A DNA stretch of 64,000 nt, from positions 434,001 through 498,000 of the forward strand of contig LJCX01000026.1 in NCBI GenBank assembly GCA_001298545.1, given 5' to 3'. The translations under genes were made by a program, and so were the position numbers. Source of the stretch: Actinobacteria bacterium OV320. Its GTDB lineage: Bacteria > Actinomycetota > Actinomycetes > Streptomycetales > Streptomycetaceae. Positions 8,250 through 16,871 of this stretch are shown here, one piece after another (the stretch's first letter is position 1; every line of letters begins with the position of its first letter). The notes beneath the pieces are model-generated. The model made no database searches. It saw nothing but the letters and a program-made list of their open reading frames with translations, and had not been told where the DNA came from.

Positions 8250-10184
8250 ATGTCGACAGAAACGTTTGAGTTCCAGGTAGAGGCCCGTCAGCTGTTGCAG
8301 CTGATGATCCATTCGGTCTACTCGAACAAGGACGTCTTTCTCCGCGAGCTCGTCTCCAACGCCTCCGACGCGCTGGACAAGCTGCGTCTCGCCGCGCTGC
8401 GGGACGACACGCTCGACGCCGACGTCTCGGACCCGCACATCGAGATCGAGATCGACGCGGCCGCCCGCACCCTGACGGTGCGGGACAACGGCATCGGGAT
8501 GTCGTACGACGAGGTCGGCCGGCTCATCGGCACGATCGCCAACTCGGGCACGGCGAAGTTCGCGCAGGAACTGCGCGAGGCCCAGGAGGAGGCCGGGGCC
8601 GAGGGGCTCATCGGGCAGTTCGGCGTCGGCTTCTACTCCGGCTTCATGGTGGCCGACGAGATGACGTTGCTGACCCGGCGGGCCGGCGAGAGCCAGGGCA
8701 CCCGCTGGTCGTCACGCGGAGAGGGCACCTACACGCTGGCGAGGGTGGACGACGCGCCGCAGGGCACCACGGTCACGCTGCACCTGAAGCCGGCCGACGC
8801 CGACGACCAGCTGCACGACTACACCGCGGACCGGACGATCAGGGGGATCGTCAAGCGCTACTCGGACTTCATCACCTGGCCCATCAGGCTGGTCCCGAAG
8901 GCGGTCGACGGCGCCACCGCCGACACCACCGACGGCGACGGGGAGGCCGACACCGCGGCCGAACCCGAGACGCTGAACTCGATGAAGGCCCTGTGGGCGC
9001 GCTCGCGCGACGAGGTGTCCGACGACGAGTACCACGAGCTGTACAAGCACATCAGCCACGACTGGCGCGAACCGCTGGAGACCGTCCGGCTCCAGGCGGA
9101 GGGCACCTTCGAGTACCAGGCGCTGCTGTTCCTCCCCTCGCACGCCCCGCACGACCTGTACAACCAGAACTACCAGCGCGGTGTGCAGCTGTATGTGAAG
9201 CGCGTCTTCATCATGGACGACTGCGAGGCGCTGCTGCCGTCCTATCTGCGGTTCGTCAAGGGTGTGGTCGACGCGGCGGACCTCTCGCTGAACGTCTCGC
9301 GCGAGATCCTCCAGCAGGACCGGCACATCAAGATGATGCAGCGCCGGCTCACCAAGAAGGTCGTCTCCACGGTCAAGGACATGATGACCGCGGCCCCCGA
9401 CCGTTACGCCACCTTCTGGCGGGAGTTCGGCGCCGTTCTGAAGGAAGGACTGCTGACCGACTCCGACAACCGCGACACCCTCCTCGCCGTCTCGTCGTTC
9501 GCGTCCACGCACAGCGCGGACGAACCGACCACGCTGAAGAGTTACGCGGAGCGGATGAAGGACGGACAGGACGCCGTCTACTACCTGACCGGTGAGTCCC
9601 GGCAGAGCATCGAGAACTCCCCGCACATGGAGGCGTTCCGGGCGAAGGGCATCGAGGTCCTGCTCCTCACCGACCCGGTCGACGAGGTGTGGGTCGACGC
9701 GGTGGGCGAGTTCGACGGCAAGCCGCTGCGGTCCGTCGCCAAGGGCGAGGTCGACCTCGGCGGGGAGGACGGCGAGAAGGCCGACGGCGAGCGCGAGAAG
9801 CAGGGCGAGGAGTACGCCGGTCTGCTCGGCTGGATGAAGGAGCAACTGGGGGAGGACGTCAAGGAGGTGCGGCTGTCGTCCCGCCTCACCGTGTCCCCGG
9901 CCTGCATCGTCTCCGACGCGCACGATCTCACCCCGGCGCTGGAGAACATGTACCGCGCGATGGGGCAGGAGGTGCCGCGCGCCCCGCGGATCCTCGAACT
10001 CAACCCCGATCACCTGCTCGTGAAGGGCCTGAACCAGGCCTACACGGAGCGGGAGGACCGTGCCGGGCTCGCCGAGACCGCCGAGCTGCTGCACGGTCTG
10101 GCGGTCCTCGCCGAGGGCGGACGGCCGAAGGAGCCCGGACGGTTCGTGAAGCTGGTGGCGGACCAGTTGGAGCGCGCGCTGTAG
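8250..10184 (+). CDS. htpG: Molecular chaperone HtpG (bacterial Hsp90)
   Basis: The 644-residue length matches bacterial Hsp90. The GHKL ATPase domain shows [38 protein letters not shown] and [15 protein letters not shown]. The middle domain contains [20 protein letters not shown] and [11 protein letters not shown], and the C-terminal dimerisation domain closes the protein. The ATG at 8250 ([15 protein letters not shown]) is chosen over a GTG 18 bp upstream because homologues start at MSTETFEFQ. HtpG is a cytosolic ATP-driven folding chaperone. No HAIR or CIRCE element is visible upstream, so heat control by HspR or HrcA is not evident. It ends at a perfect hairpin terminator. Confidence 0.97.
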
Positions 10185-10195
10185 CCGACGCCGTG

Positions 10196-10225
10196 GGGAC
10201 CGGGCAGAGCCCTCTGCCCGGTCCC
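10196..10225 (+). terminator. htpG transcription terminator
   Basis: Arms GGGACCGGGCAGAG (10196-10209) and CTCTGCCCGGTCCC (10212-10225) pair perfectly over 14 bp around a 2-nt centre, 11 bp after the htpG stop. A second copy of the right arm (GAGCCCTCTGCCCGGTTTC, about 10247-10266) follows and could compete for the left arm. Confidence 0.85.
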
Positions 10226-10293
10226 GCTGCGCGCCCCGGCCCCCCGGAGCCCTCTGCCCGGTTTCTTCACACGCCGCACACCGAAAGTACTAG

Positions 10294-10323
10294 TTGCTTG
10301 AGTCAATCAAGCGGGCTTACGAT
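10294..10323 (+). promoter_or_regulatory. Promoter with overlapping operator for the MFS fusion gene
   Basis: TTGCTT (10294-10299) and TACGAT (10318-10323) make a -35/-10 pair with an 18-bp spacer. GCTTGAgtcaaTCAAGC, a perfect 6-bp inverted repeat (10296-10312), overlaps the -35 box and spacer, as expected for repressor control. No regulator gene is adjacent. Confidence 0.55.
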
Positions 10324-10367
10324 GCTGCGCAGTCGTGCAGAACCGCATCCCCCACGGAGGCTCGGCC

Positions 10368-12785
10368 ATGTCCCATGCGCAACCCAGGTCCGCGGAGGCG
10401 GGGGAGGGGTCCGCCGCGCCACGGGCCGGCCTCGTCGTGGCGGTGCTGGCCTTCGGCGGGATCGTGGTCTCGCTGATGCAGACCCTGGTGATCCCGATCG
10501 TCCCGGAGCTGCCGAAGCTGCTCGACGCCCCGGCCTCCGACACGGCCTGGGCGGTCACCGCCACGCTCCTCGCGGCCGCCGTCGCCACCCCCGTCATGGG
10601 CAGGCTCGGCGACATGTACGGCAAGCGCCGCATGCTGCTCGTCAGCCTTCTCATGCTGATCGCGGGCTCGGTGACGGCCGCCCTCAGCGACGGGCTCGTC
10701 CCGATGATCGTCGGCCGGGCCCTGCAGGGACTCGCCTCCGGCGTCATCCCGCTCGGCATCAGCATCATGCGTGACGAACTGCCCGCCGAGCGGCTCGGCT
10801 CGGCCACCGCCCTCATGAGCGCCTCCCTCGGCATCGGCGGTGCCCTCGGACTGCCCGCCGCCGCGCTCATCGCGGACCACTTCGACTGGCACACGCTGTT
10901 CTGGACCTCGGCCGCCCTCGGCGTCGTCGCGGCCGTGCTCGTCCCGGTCTTCGTGCCCGAGTCGAAGGTGCGCACCGGCGGACGCTTCGACCTGGTCGGC
11001 GCCCTCGGCATGGCGGCCGGGCTGGTGTGTCTGCTGCTCGCGATCTCCAAGGGCGCCGACTGGGGCTGGGGGAGCGGCACCACGCTCGGGCTCTTCGCCG
11101 CCGCGGTCGTCGTCCTGCTGCTGTGGGGCGTGTTCGAACTGCGGGTCGCGGAACCCCTGGTGGATCTGCGCACCACCGCCCGCCGCCAGGTGCTGGTGAC
11201 CAACCTCGCCTCGATGGCCTTCGGCTTCTCCATGTTCGCGATGTCCCTGGTGCTCCCTCAGCTGCTCCAACTGCCCGAGGCGACGGGCTACGGTCTGGGC
11301 AGGTCGCTGCTGGCCGCCGGCCTGGTCATGGCGCCCACGGGCCTGGTGATGATGGCCACCGCGCCGCTCTCCGCGCTGATCTCCAAGGCGCGGGGCCCGA
11401 AGGTGACCCTGATGCTCGGCGCCGTCGTCGTCGCCGCCGGGTACGGCCTCAACATCGTGCTGATGGACGCGGTGTGGGAACTCGTCCTGGTCTCCTGTGT
11501 CATCGGCGCAGGCATCGGCTTCGCCTACGGGGCCATGCCCGCGCTCATCATGGGCGCCGTGGACCCTGCCGAGACGGCCGCCGCGAACAGTCTCAACACG
11601 CTGATGCGGTCCATCGGCACGTCCACCGCAAGCGCCGTCGCCGGCGTGCTCCTGGCCCGGATGACCACCACCTTCGGCGGCACCGCGCTGCCTTCGGAGA
11701 ACGGCTTCAAGGCGGTCATGGCCGTCGGTTCCGGAGCGGCCCTCGTGGCCCTCGCCGTCGCCGCGTTCATCCCGCGGCAGCGGACGGCGGGCACGGCGCC
11801 GTCGGCCGCCGAAGCCGTCTCCCCGGTGCCGGCCGAGGCGGGACCGACCGGAGCCGGACAGACCGTCGCCGCACCGGCGGTTGCCGCACCGGCCGCCGTC
11901 ACACCGGCTGTCGCCGCACCGGACGAGCAGATCGTGGGTGCCGCGGTGGCCGTGCCGCTGGCCCGCGCGGTCGCGGAACTCGTCGCCGTCGTCCCCGGGC
12001 TGACCGACGACGGTCCGGTCGGCCACGGGCATCCGATACGCGGGCACGTGCGGGACGCCCAGAGCGTGCCGGTGGACCGCGCCGCGGTCACCCTGATCTC
12101 GCTGGGCGGGCGGCAGTTGAGCCGGGCGGCCGCCGCGCCGGACGGCTCCTACGCCCTCGAGGCGCCGGGGGAGGGCACCTATGTGCTCATCGCCTCCGCC
12201 GACGCGCACCGGCCGCAGGCGACGACCGTGGTGGTCGGGGCGACGCCGGTGACGTACGACGTGCTGCTCAGCGGCACCAGCGGGCTCGTCGGCACGGTGC
12301 GGTCCGCGGAGGGCGGGGCGCCGGTCGCCGGGGCGGTGGTCATCCTCACGGACGTGCGCGGCGATGTGCTGGCCACCGCGCAGACCGACGGCACGGGAGA
12401 GTTCTCCGTCGCCGAACTGGTGCCGGGTCCGGTGACCCTCGCGGTCAGCTCGCCCAAGCACCGGCCGCTGGCGCTGCCGGTGGAGATCGCCGGCACCGGT
12501 GTCACCCGGGTCGACGTCGAGTTGCGGCCCGGCGCGCTGGTGCGGGGCACGATACGCGGCGCCGGCGCTCCGCTGGGCGACGCCCGGGTGACCCTGGTGG
12601 ACGCCGCCGGGAACGTCGTGGCGACCGCCACGACGGGCAGCGACGGGGCGTACGCCTTCTCCGACCTGGACGGCGGCCAGTACACGGTCGTCGCGACCGG
12701 CTACCCGCCCCGCGCGAGCGGCATCAGCCTCGGCGGCGGTGACGTGGACGAGCACGACATCGAACTCGTCCACGCCGGGGACTAG
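10368..12785 (+). CDS. MFS (DHA2) transporter fused to three carboxypeptidase-regulatory-like domains
   Basis: An 805-residue protein. Residues about 20-470 are a 14-helix DHA2 transporter, with MQTLVIPIVPELPKLL, then GRLGDMYGKRRMLLVS in loop 2-3. An Ala/Pro/Val-rich linker (about 475-545) leads to three beta-sandwich repeats of the CarboxypepD_reg type, from about 565. Each has a pattern like GHVRDAQSVPVDRAAVTL ... APDGSYALEAPGEGTYVL, then GTVRSAEGGAPVAGAVV, then GTIRGAGAPLGDARVTL. ATG at 10368 has GGAGG 6 nt upstream. The side of the membrane on which the repeats lie is not certain. They may bind the exported solute or the wall. Confidence 0.9.
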   Translation: MSHAQPRSAEAGEGSAAPRAGLVVAVLAFGGIVVSLMQTLVIPIVPELPKLLDAPASDTAWAVTATLLAAAVATPVMGRLGDMYGKRRMLLVSLLMLIAGSVTAALSDGLVPMIVGRALQGLASGVIPLGISIMRDELPAERLGSATALMSASLGIGGALGLPAAALIADHFDWHTLFWTSAALGVVAAVLVPVFVPESKVRTGGRFDLVGALGMAAGLVCLLLAISKGADWGWGSGTTLGLFAAAVVVLLLWGVFELRVAEPLVDLRTTARRQVLVTNLASMAFGFSMFAMSLVLPQLLQLPEATGYGLGRSLLAAGLVMAPTGLVMMATAPLSALISKARGPKVTLMLGAVVVAAGYGLNIVLMDAVWELVLVSCVIGAGIGFAYGAMPALIMGAVDPAETAAANSLNTLMRSIGTSTASAVAGVLLARMTTTFGGTALPSENGFKAVMAVGSGAALVALAVAAFIPRQRTAGTAPSAAEAVSPVPAEAGPTGAGQTVAAPAVAAPAAVTPAVAAPDEQIVGAAVAVPLARAVAELVAVVPGLTDDGPVGHGHPIRGHVRDAQSVPVDRAAVTLISLGGRQLSRAAAAPDGSYALEAPGEGTYVLIASADAHRPQATTVVVGATPVTYDVLLSGTSGLVGTVRSAEGGAPVAGAVVILTDVRGDVLATAQTDGTGEFSVAELVPGPVTLAVSSPKHRPLALPVEIAGTGVTRVDVELRPGALVRGTIRGAGAPLGDARVTLVDAAGNVVATATTGSDGAYAFSDLDGGQYTVVATGYPPRASGISLGGGDVDEHDIELVHAGD

Positions 12786-12793
12786 TCCATCGA

Positions 12794-12819
12794 CGGCGGC
12801 CACACGCGCGTGGCCGCCG
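12794..12819 (+). terminator. Terminator after the MFS fusion gene
   Basis: CGGCGGCCAC and GTGGCCGCCG pair perfectly over 10 bp around a 6-nt loop, 8 bp after the MFS stop. The next gene is convergent, so the hairpin may serve both strands. Confidence 0.75.
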
Positions 12820-12919
12820 ACCGGCAGGGGCGCGGCGCCGGGCGGCAGACAACGGCACGGCACGGTGGCGGACGGCCGGCAACGGCACGGCGGCGGGCGA
12901 TGGCGTACGGCCTGCTGGT

Positions 12920-13699
12920 TCAGACGAGGAGGACCCTGATTCCCGCCTCCTCGAACCGGCCCACCGCCGCCGCGTCGGCCGCCGTGTCCGTGACCAGTGT
13001 GTCCACCGTGTCGGCCGCGCAGATCCGGGCGAACGCCCGCCGCCCCAGCTTGCTGGAGTCGGCGGCCACCACCACCCGCTCGGCGCGCTCGCACAGCAGC
13101 CGGTCGACCGCCGCCTCGGCCTCGTCGTGCGCGGCGGCGCCGTGCGTCGCGTCGAAGGACACGACACCGAGCACCGCCACGTCGAGGGTGATCTGACCCA
13201 GCACCCCGTCCGCGAGCGGCCCGACCAGCTCGTACGACTGCGCCCGTGCCACCCCGCCGGTCACCACGATCTTGAACTGGGGGCGCACCGCAAGCTCCGC
13301 CGCGATGTTCAGCGCGTTCGTGACCACGGTCAGCGCGGGCGAGCCGGACGCCAGATCGCCGCGCACGGCCAGCGCGCGCGCCACCTCCGTGGTCGTCGTG
13401 CCGCCGGTCAGCCCGACCGCCTCGCCGGGTGCGACCAGATCGGCCACCGCCCTCGCGATCCGCTGCTTCTCGGTGGCCTGCCGGGCCGTCTTGTACCGCA
13501 ACGGCAGCTCGTACGACACCCCGTGCACCACCGCCCCGCCCCGCGTGCGCAACAGCATCTGCTGCTCGGCGAGCTGGTCGAAGTCACGGCGGATCGTCGC
13601 CGCCGACACGGCGAGCTCGGCCGCCGCGTCCTCGACGTCCAGCCGGCCGCGCTCGACGAGCAGCTCCAGCAGCGCCTTCCAGCGGGCGTCACGCGACAT
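12920..13699 (-). CDS. DeoR/GlpR-family transcriptional regulator
   Basis: A 259-residue protein. The N-terminal DeoR helix-turn-helix (about 5-58) reads LDVEDAAAELAVSAATIRRD then FDQLAEQQMLLRTRGGAV. The C-terminal sugar-phosphate sensor domain (about 75-240) has GLTGGTTTTEVARAL, VVTNALNIAAEL, VVTGGVARAQSYELVGP and VVVAADSSKLGRRAF, all typical of DeoRC. It is divergent from a decayed sugar-isomerase gene and a class II aldolase, so it most likely represses an amino-sugar or tagatose-type catabolic operon and itself, with a sugar phosphate as inducer. Confidence 0.93.
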   Translation of the reverse strand: MSRDARWKALLELLVERGRLDVEDAAAELAVSAATIRRDFDQLAEQQMLLRTRGGAVVHGVSYELPLRYKTARQATEKQRIARAVADLVAPGEAVGLTGGTTTTEVARALAVRGDLASGSPALTVVTNALNIAAELAVRPQFKIVVTGGVARAQSYELVGPLADGVLGQITLDVAVLGVVSFDATHGAAAHDEAEAAVDRLLCERAERVVVAADSSKLGRRAFARICAADTVDTLVTDTAADAAAVGRFEEAGIRVLLV

Positions 13700-13750
13700 C
13701 GACGTTCTCCGTTCGCCTGCTTGAAGTTGCTCGAATGATGGCCCTATCTT

Positions 13751-13774
13751 GCATCAACAAGCATGAACAGTCAT
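13751..13774. promoter_or_regulatory. Candidate DeoR operator in the divergent gap
   Basis: GCATCAACAA and GCATGAACAG follow each other directly at a 10-bp period, then TCAT. Direct repeats of about one helical turn are usual for DeoR-family operators. They lie about 20 bp before the isomerase remnant start and about 52 bp from the deoR start. Confidence 0.45.
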
Positions 13775-13793
13775 CGTCGGGAAGAGGTGGGGC

Positions 13794-14107
13794 ATGACCC
13801 ACGTCCAGGACGAACTGACCGACCAGCCCGCGTGCTGGACCCGCGCCGCAGCCGAAGTCTCCCGATACGCGGACGAGTTGCCGGGGCGTCGGCCGATCAC
13901 GCCGTGGTCCTGGACTACGCCGACGAACGCTCCGTCGTGCAGACCCGGTTCGCGACCACCGCGCTCACCCTGCTCCGCGCCCATCTCGGCGTACATGGCG
14001 ACAGGGGCGTCACCGACGCCCGCACCGCGCTCGCCGAGCCGCTTCTCCGCGGCCTCGATCCGGACCGCCCGCGCCATCTCACCCGCTCGGTGATCCTCAC
14101 CCCCTGA
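13794..14107 (+). pseudogene. Decayed SIS-domain sugar isomerase (AgaS-like)
   Basis: The first codons (MTHVQDELTDQPACWTRAAA, with a GGAAGAGG ribosome site) match the start of AgaS-type phosphosugar isomerases or deaminases. That frame then degenerates after about 30 codons. From about 13897, a different frame carries a middle segment of the same family (VVLDYADERSVVQTRFATTA, then LLRAHLG and DARTALAEPLLRGLD) before ending at 14107. The intact family is about 290-380 residues, so most of the gene is missing, including the SIS phosphosugar-binding motif. It looks like two or more deletions plus a frame change in a once-functional gene between deoR and the aldolase. Confidence 0.75.
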
Positions 14108-14134
14108 GCCCCCGACTCCCGAAGAGGAGCTGCT

Positions 14135-14977
14135 GTGCCGCTCACCACCACCGGCGAACTGGTCACCCGGGCGCACGCGGCCCGTACCGCCGTCGCCGCC
14201 TTCAACATCATCACGCTGGAACACGTCGAGGCCGTCATCGCCGGTGCCGAGTCCGCCGGGGCGCCCGTCGTCCTCCAGGTCAGCGAGAACGCCGTCGCCT
14301 ACCGCCGGGGGCAGCTGCTCCCGCTCGCGCGCGCCGCCGCCGTCGCGGCCGACGGGGCCGCCGTGCCGGTCGCGTTGCATCTCGACCACGTCCAGAGCGA
14401 CCCGCTGCTCAGCCGGGCGGCCGACGCGGGCTTCAGTTCGGTCATGTACGACGCCTCCCGCCTGCCGTACGAGGAGAACCTCACCGCGACCCGTGCCGCC
14501 GTGGAGCTGGCGCATGCCCGAGGGCTGTGGATCGAGGCCGAGTTGGGGGAGATAGGCGGCAAGGGCGCGCACGCCCCCGGTGCCCGCACCGACCCGGTCG
14601 AGGCCCGCGCGTTCGTGACGGAATCCGGTGTGGACGCCCTGGCCGTCGCCATCGGCAGCGTCCACGCGATGACCACCCGCACCGCCGCCCTCGACCACGG
14701 CCTGCTCGACCGGCTCCGCACCGCCCTGGACGTGCCCCTCGTCCTGCACGGCTCCTCCGGCGTCCCGGACCGCGAGCTGACGGCCGCCGTCAGGGGCGGC
14801 ATCGCCAAGGTCAACATCGGCACCGCGCTCAACCAGGCCATGACCGGCGCGATCCGCGAGCACCTGGACGCGCATCCGGACGCGGTCGACGCCCGGACCT
14901 ACCTGAGCGCGGGACGGGAGGCCATGGCGCGCACCGTCGAGCGGATCGTCACGGGTGTCGGGCTCACCCTTGCCTGA
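14135..14977 (+). CDS. Class II fructose/tagatose-bisphosphate aldolase family protein
   Basis: This 280-residue zinc-dependent aldolase starts at a GTG after GAGGAG. It has the family's N-terminal AFNIITLEHVEAVIAGAE, metal-binding HLDHVQSDPLL at about 83-93, GLWIEAELGEIGG at about 130-142, AVAIGSVHAM with the second metal His, VLHGSSGVPD, and GIAKVNIGTALNQAM for phosphate contact. It is closest in style to GatY/KbaY tagatose-1,6-bisphosphate aldolases, which fits the DeoR and isomerase neighbours. It probably cleaves a ketose bisphosphate in the cytosol. The 3' end overlaps the convergent methyltransferase gene by 14 bp. Confidence 0.9.
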   Translation: MPLTTTGELVTRAHAARTAVAAFNIITLEHVEAVIAGAESAGAPVVLQVSENAVAYRRGQLLPLARAAAVAADGAAVPVALHLDHVQSDPLLSRAADAGFSSVMYDASRLPYEENLTATRAAVELAHARGLWIEAELGEIGGKGAHAPGARTDPVEARAFVTESGVDALAVAIGSVHAMTTRTAALDHGLLDRLRTALDVPLVLHGSSGVPDRELTAAVRGGIAKVNIGTALNQAMTGAIREHLDAHPDAVDARTYLSAGREAMARTVERIVTGVGLTLA

Positions 14978-16115
14978 CGGCTTTCAGCACCACGAACTTC
15001 CGGTCACCGGCGACCAGTTCACTGTTGCCGAACAGCCGCTTCAGCTTCAGGTGGTAGCCCAGGTGCCGGTTGCCCACCACCCACAGCTCGCCGCCCGGCC
15101 GCAGGGCGCGCCGGGCCCCCGCGAACATCCGCCAGGCCGTGGCGTCCGTCGTCGCCTGGTGGGAGTGGAACGGCGGGTTGTTCAGTACGACGTCCACACT
15201 GCCGTCCGCCACCCCCGCCAGCCCGTCCCCGACCCGGAACTCGGCGTGCCCCGGGACCCCGTTCGCCTTGTACGTGGCCTCCGCCGACGCCACCGCCTGG
15301 AACGACTCGTCCGTGAACAGCACCTCGGCCTCCGGGTTGGCCAGCGCCACCGCCGTGCCGACGATGCCGTTGCCGCAGCCCAGGTCGACGACCCGGCGGG
15401 TGCCGCTGGTCGTCGGCAGGTGCTTCAGGAGGAACCGGGTGCCGATGTCGAGCCGGTCGGCGCAGAACACGCCGGCGTGGTTGACGACCGGACGGCCGGA
15501 GAGGGCGCCGCCGACGTCGTCGGGAAGGTCGTAGGCGTACGGCCACGGGTTGGCGGGGCGGCGCAGCGACGGGTCCGGGGTGCAGAAGACGAGCCGGGCC
15601 TTCTGCTCGGCGAGCGAGGTCCGGGTCGGCCCGAGGATCCGCTCGAACAGCCGCAGCGTCGAGGTGTGGATCTCCTTCACCATGCCGGTGCCGACGACGA
15701 CCGTGTCCGCGTGCACGGCGGGCGCCAGCCGCAGCAGCTGGTCCTCCAGCAGCGCCAGGCTCTTGGGCACCCGGACCACAAGCACGTCGATCCGCTCCGG
15801 CACCGGGTCCTGGGTGGTGAGCAGCCGGACCGCGCCGGTCTCGACGCCGGCCCGCGCCAGATTCGCCCGGGTCGCCTCCTGTCCCAGCCAGGAGTCGGTG
15901 ATCTGCGTGGGGCGATGCGCCGCGAGCGCCGTGACCAGCGCGCCCCAGCGGTCGCCGAGCACCACCACCGTGCCGGTCAGCGGGACGTCCTGCTCCGCGA
16001 GGTGTCTGAGCAGGTACGCGTCGGATGCGTCCCAGGCGCGCAGTGTCTCGCGCGGATCCTCGGGGTGGCGGGCCAGCGTGACCTCGCCCCACGGCGTCGT
16101 CATAGGGTCGTTCAT
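14964..16115 (-). CDS. RlmG/RsmC-type rRNA guanine-N2 methyltransferase
   Basis: A 383-residue protein with the two-domain RlmG/RsmC layout: a degenerate N-terminal methyltransferase-like half (to about residue 190) and an active C-terminal half. The active half has RRVVDLGCGNGIVGTAVAL for SAM binding and VVLNNPPFHSHQ, the NPPF motif of N2-guanine/adenine enzymes. Expected role: methylation of a guanine in 23S or 16S rRNA. Start is the ATG at 16115 (MNDPMTTPWGE); an internal ATG four codons later is an alternative. It is convergent with the aldolase gene and divergent from the AlkB-like gene. Confidence 0.85.
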   Translation of the reverse strand: MNDPMTTPWGEVTLARHPEDPRETLRAWDASDAYLLRHLAEQDVPLTGTVVVLGDRWGALVTALAAHRPTQITDSWLGQEATRANLARAGVETGAVRLLTTQDPVPERIDVLVVRVPKSLALLEDQLLRLAPAVHADTVVVGTGMVKEIHTSTLRLFERILGPTRTSLAEQKARLVFCTPDPSLRRPANPWPYAYDLPDDVGGALSGRPVVNHAGVFCADRLDIGTRFLLKHLPTTSGTRRVVDLGCGNGIVGTAVALANPEAEVLFTDESFQAVASAEATYKANGVPGHAEFRVGDGLAGVADGSVDVVLNNPPFHSHQATTDATAWRMFAGARRALRPGGELWVVGNRHLGYHLKLKRLFGNSELVAGDRKFVVLKAVRQG

Positions 16116-16181
16116 CGTGCTTCAAGGCTAACCGAGCAGCAGCTCAGGCCCGGTGTCGGCCCCATGGCGGAGGATGGGTCC

Positions 16182-16844
16182 ATGGACTCCGAGCTGTTTC
16201 CGCGGGAACGTGCGCAGGTCGCGCCGGGCGCGGTGCACGTGCCCGACTGGGCGGACCCGGCACACCAGCGTGAGCTGCTCCGGGCCTGCCGGGAGTGGGC
16301 CCGTCCGCCGGCCGGCCTGCGCACGGTCCGTACACCCGGCGGCGGCACGATGACCGCCCGCCAGGTCTGTCTGGGCTGGCACTGGTACCCGTACGCCTAC
16401 GCCCGTACGGTCAGCGACGGTGACGGCGCGCCCGTCAAGCCCTTCCCCGCCTGGCTGGGCGAGCTGGGCCGGCGCGCGGTGGCCGACGCGCTGGGAGCGG
16501 AGCAGGCCGCGGGAGCCGCGTACGACATCGCGCTGATCAACTTCTACGACGGCGACGCCCGGATGGGCATGCACCGAGACGCCGACGAGAAGTCCGACGC
16601 GCCCGTGGTCTCCCTCAGCCTCGGTGACACCTGCGTCTTCCGGTTCGGCAACCCGCGGACCCGGACCCGGCCCTACACCGACGTCGAGCTGCGCAGCGGC
16701 GACCTGTTCGTGTTCGGGGGGCCGTCGCGGCTCGCGTACCACGGAGTGCCCCGGGTGCTCCCGGGCACGGCGCCGGCCGGACTCGGTCTGACCGGACGGC
16801 TGAACATCACCCTGCGGGTGAGCGGCTTCCCCGCCGCCACCTGA
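16182..16844 (+). CDS. AlkB-like 2-oxoglutarate/Fe(II) oxygenase
   Basis: This 220-residue protein is a close match in layout to AlkB, which oxidatively removes methyl groups from damaged DNA or RNA bases. Visible motifs are NFYDGDARMGMHRDADE, with the iron-binding H-x-D, then VSLSLGDTCVFRFG, a distal His in RLAYHGVPR, and GRLNITLR with the 2-oxoglutarate-binding Arg. GGAGG lies 8 nt before the ATG at 16182, which sets the start; the long upstream open frame is not coding. It stands divergent from the rRNA methyltransferase gene and 27 bp before a ROK gene. Confidence 0.92.
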   Translation: MDSELFPRERAQVAPGAVHVPDWADPAHQRELLRACREWARPPAGLRTVRTPGGGTMTARQVCLGWHWYPYAYARTVSDGDGAPVKPFPAWLGELGRRAVADALGAEQAAGAAYDIALINFYDGDARMGMHRDADEKSDAPVVSLSLGDTCVFRFGNPRTRTRPYTDVELRSGDLFVFGGPSRLAYHGVPRVLPGTAPAGLGLTGRLNITLRVSGFPAAT

Positions 16845-16871
16845 GGAACGGATCATGGGAGACTCGCCCTC

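Noticed and set aside
10317..13094. 925-codon minus-strand frame opposite the MFS fusion gene
   Set aside because: Low-complexity composition and complete overlap with a well-supported gene.
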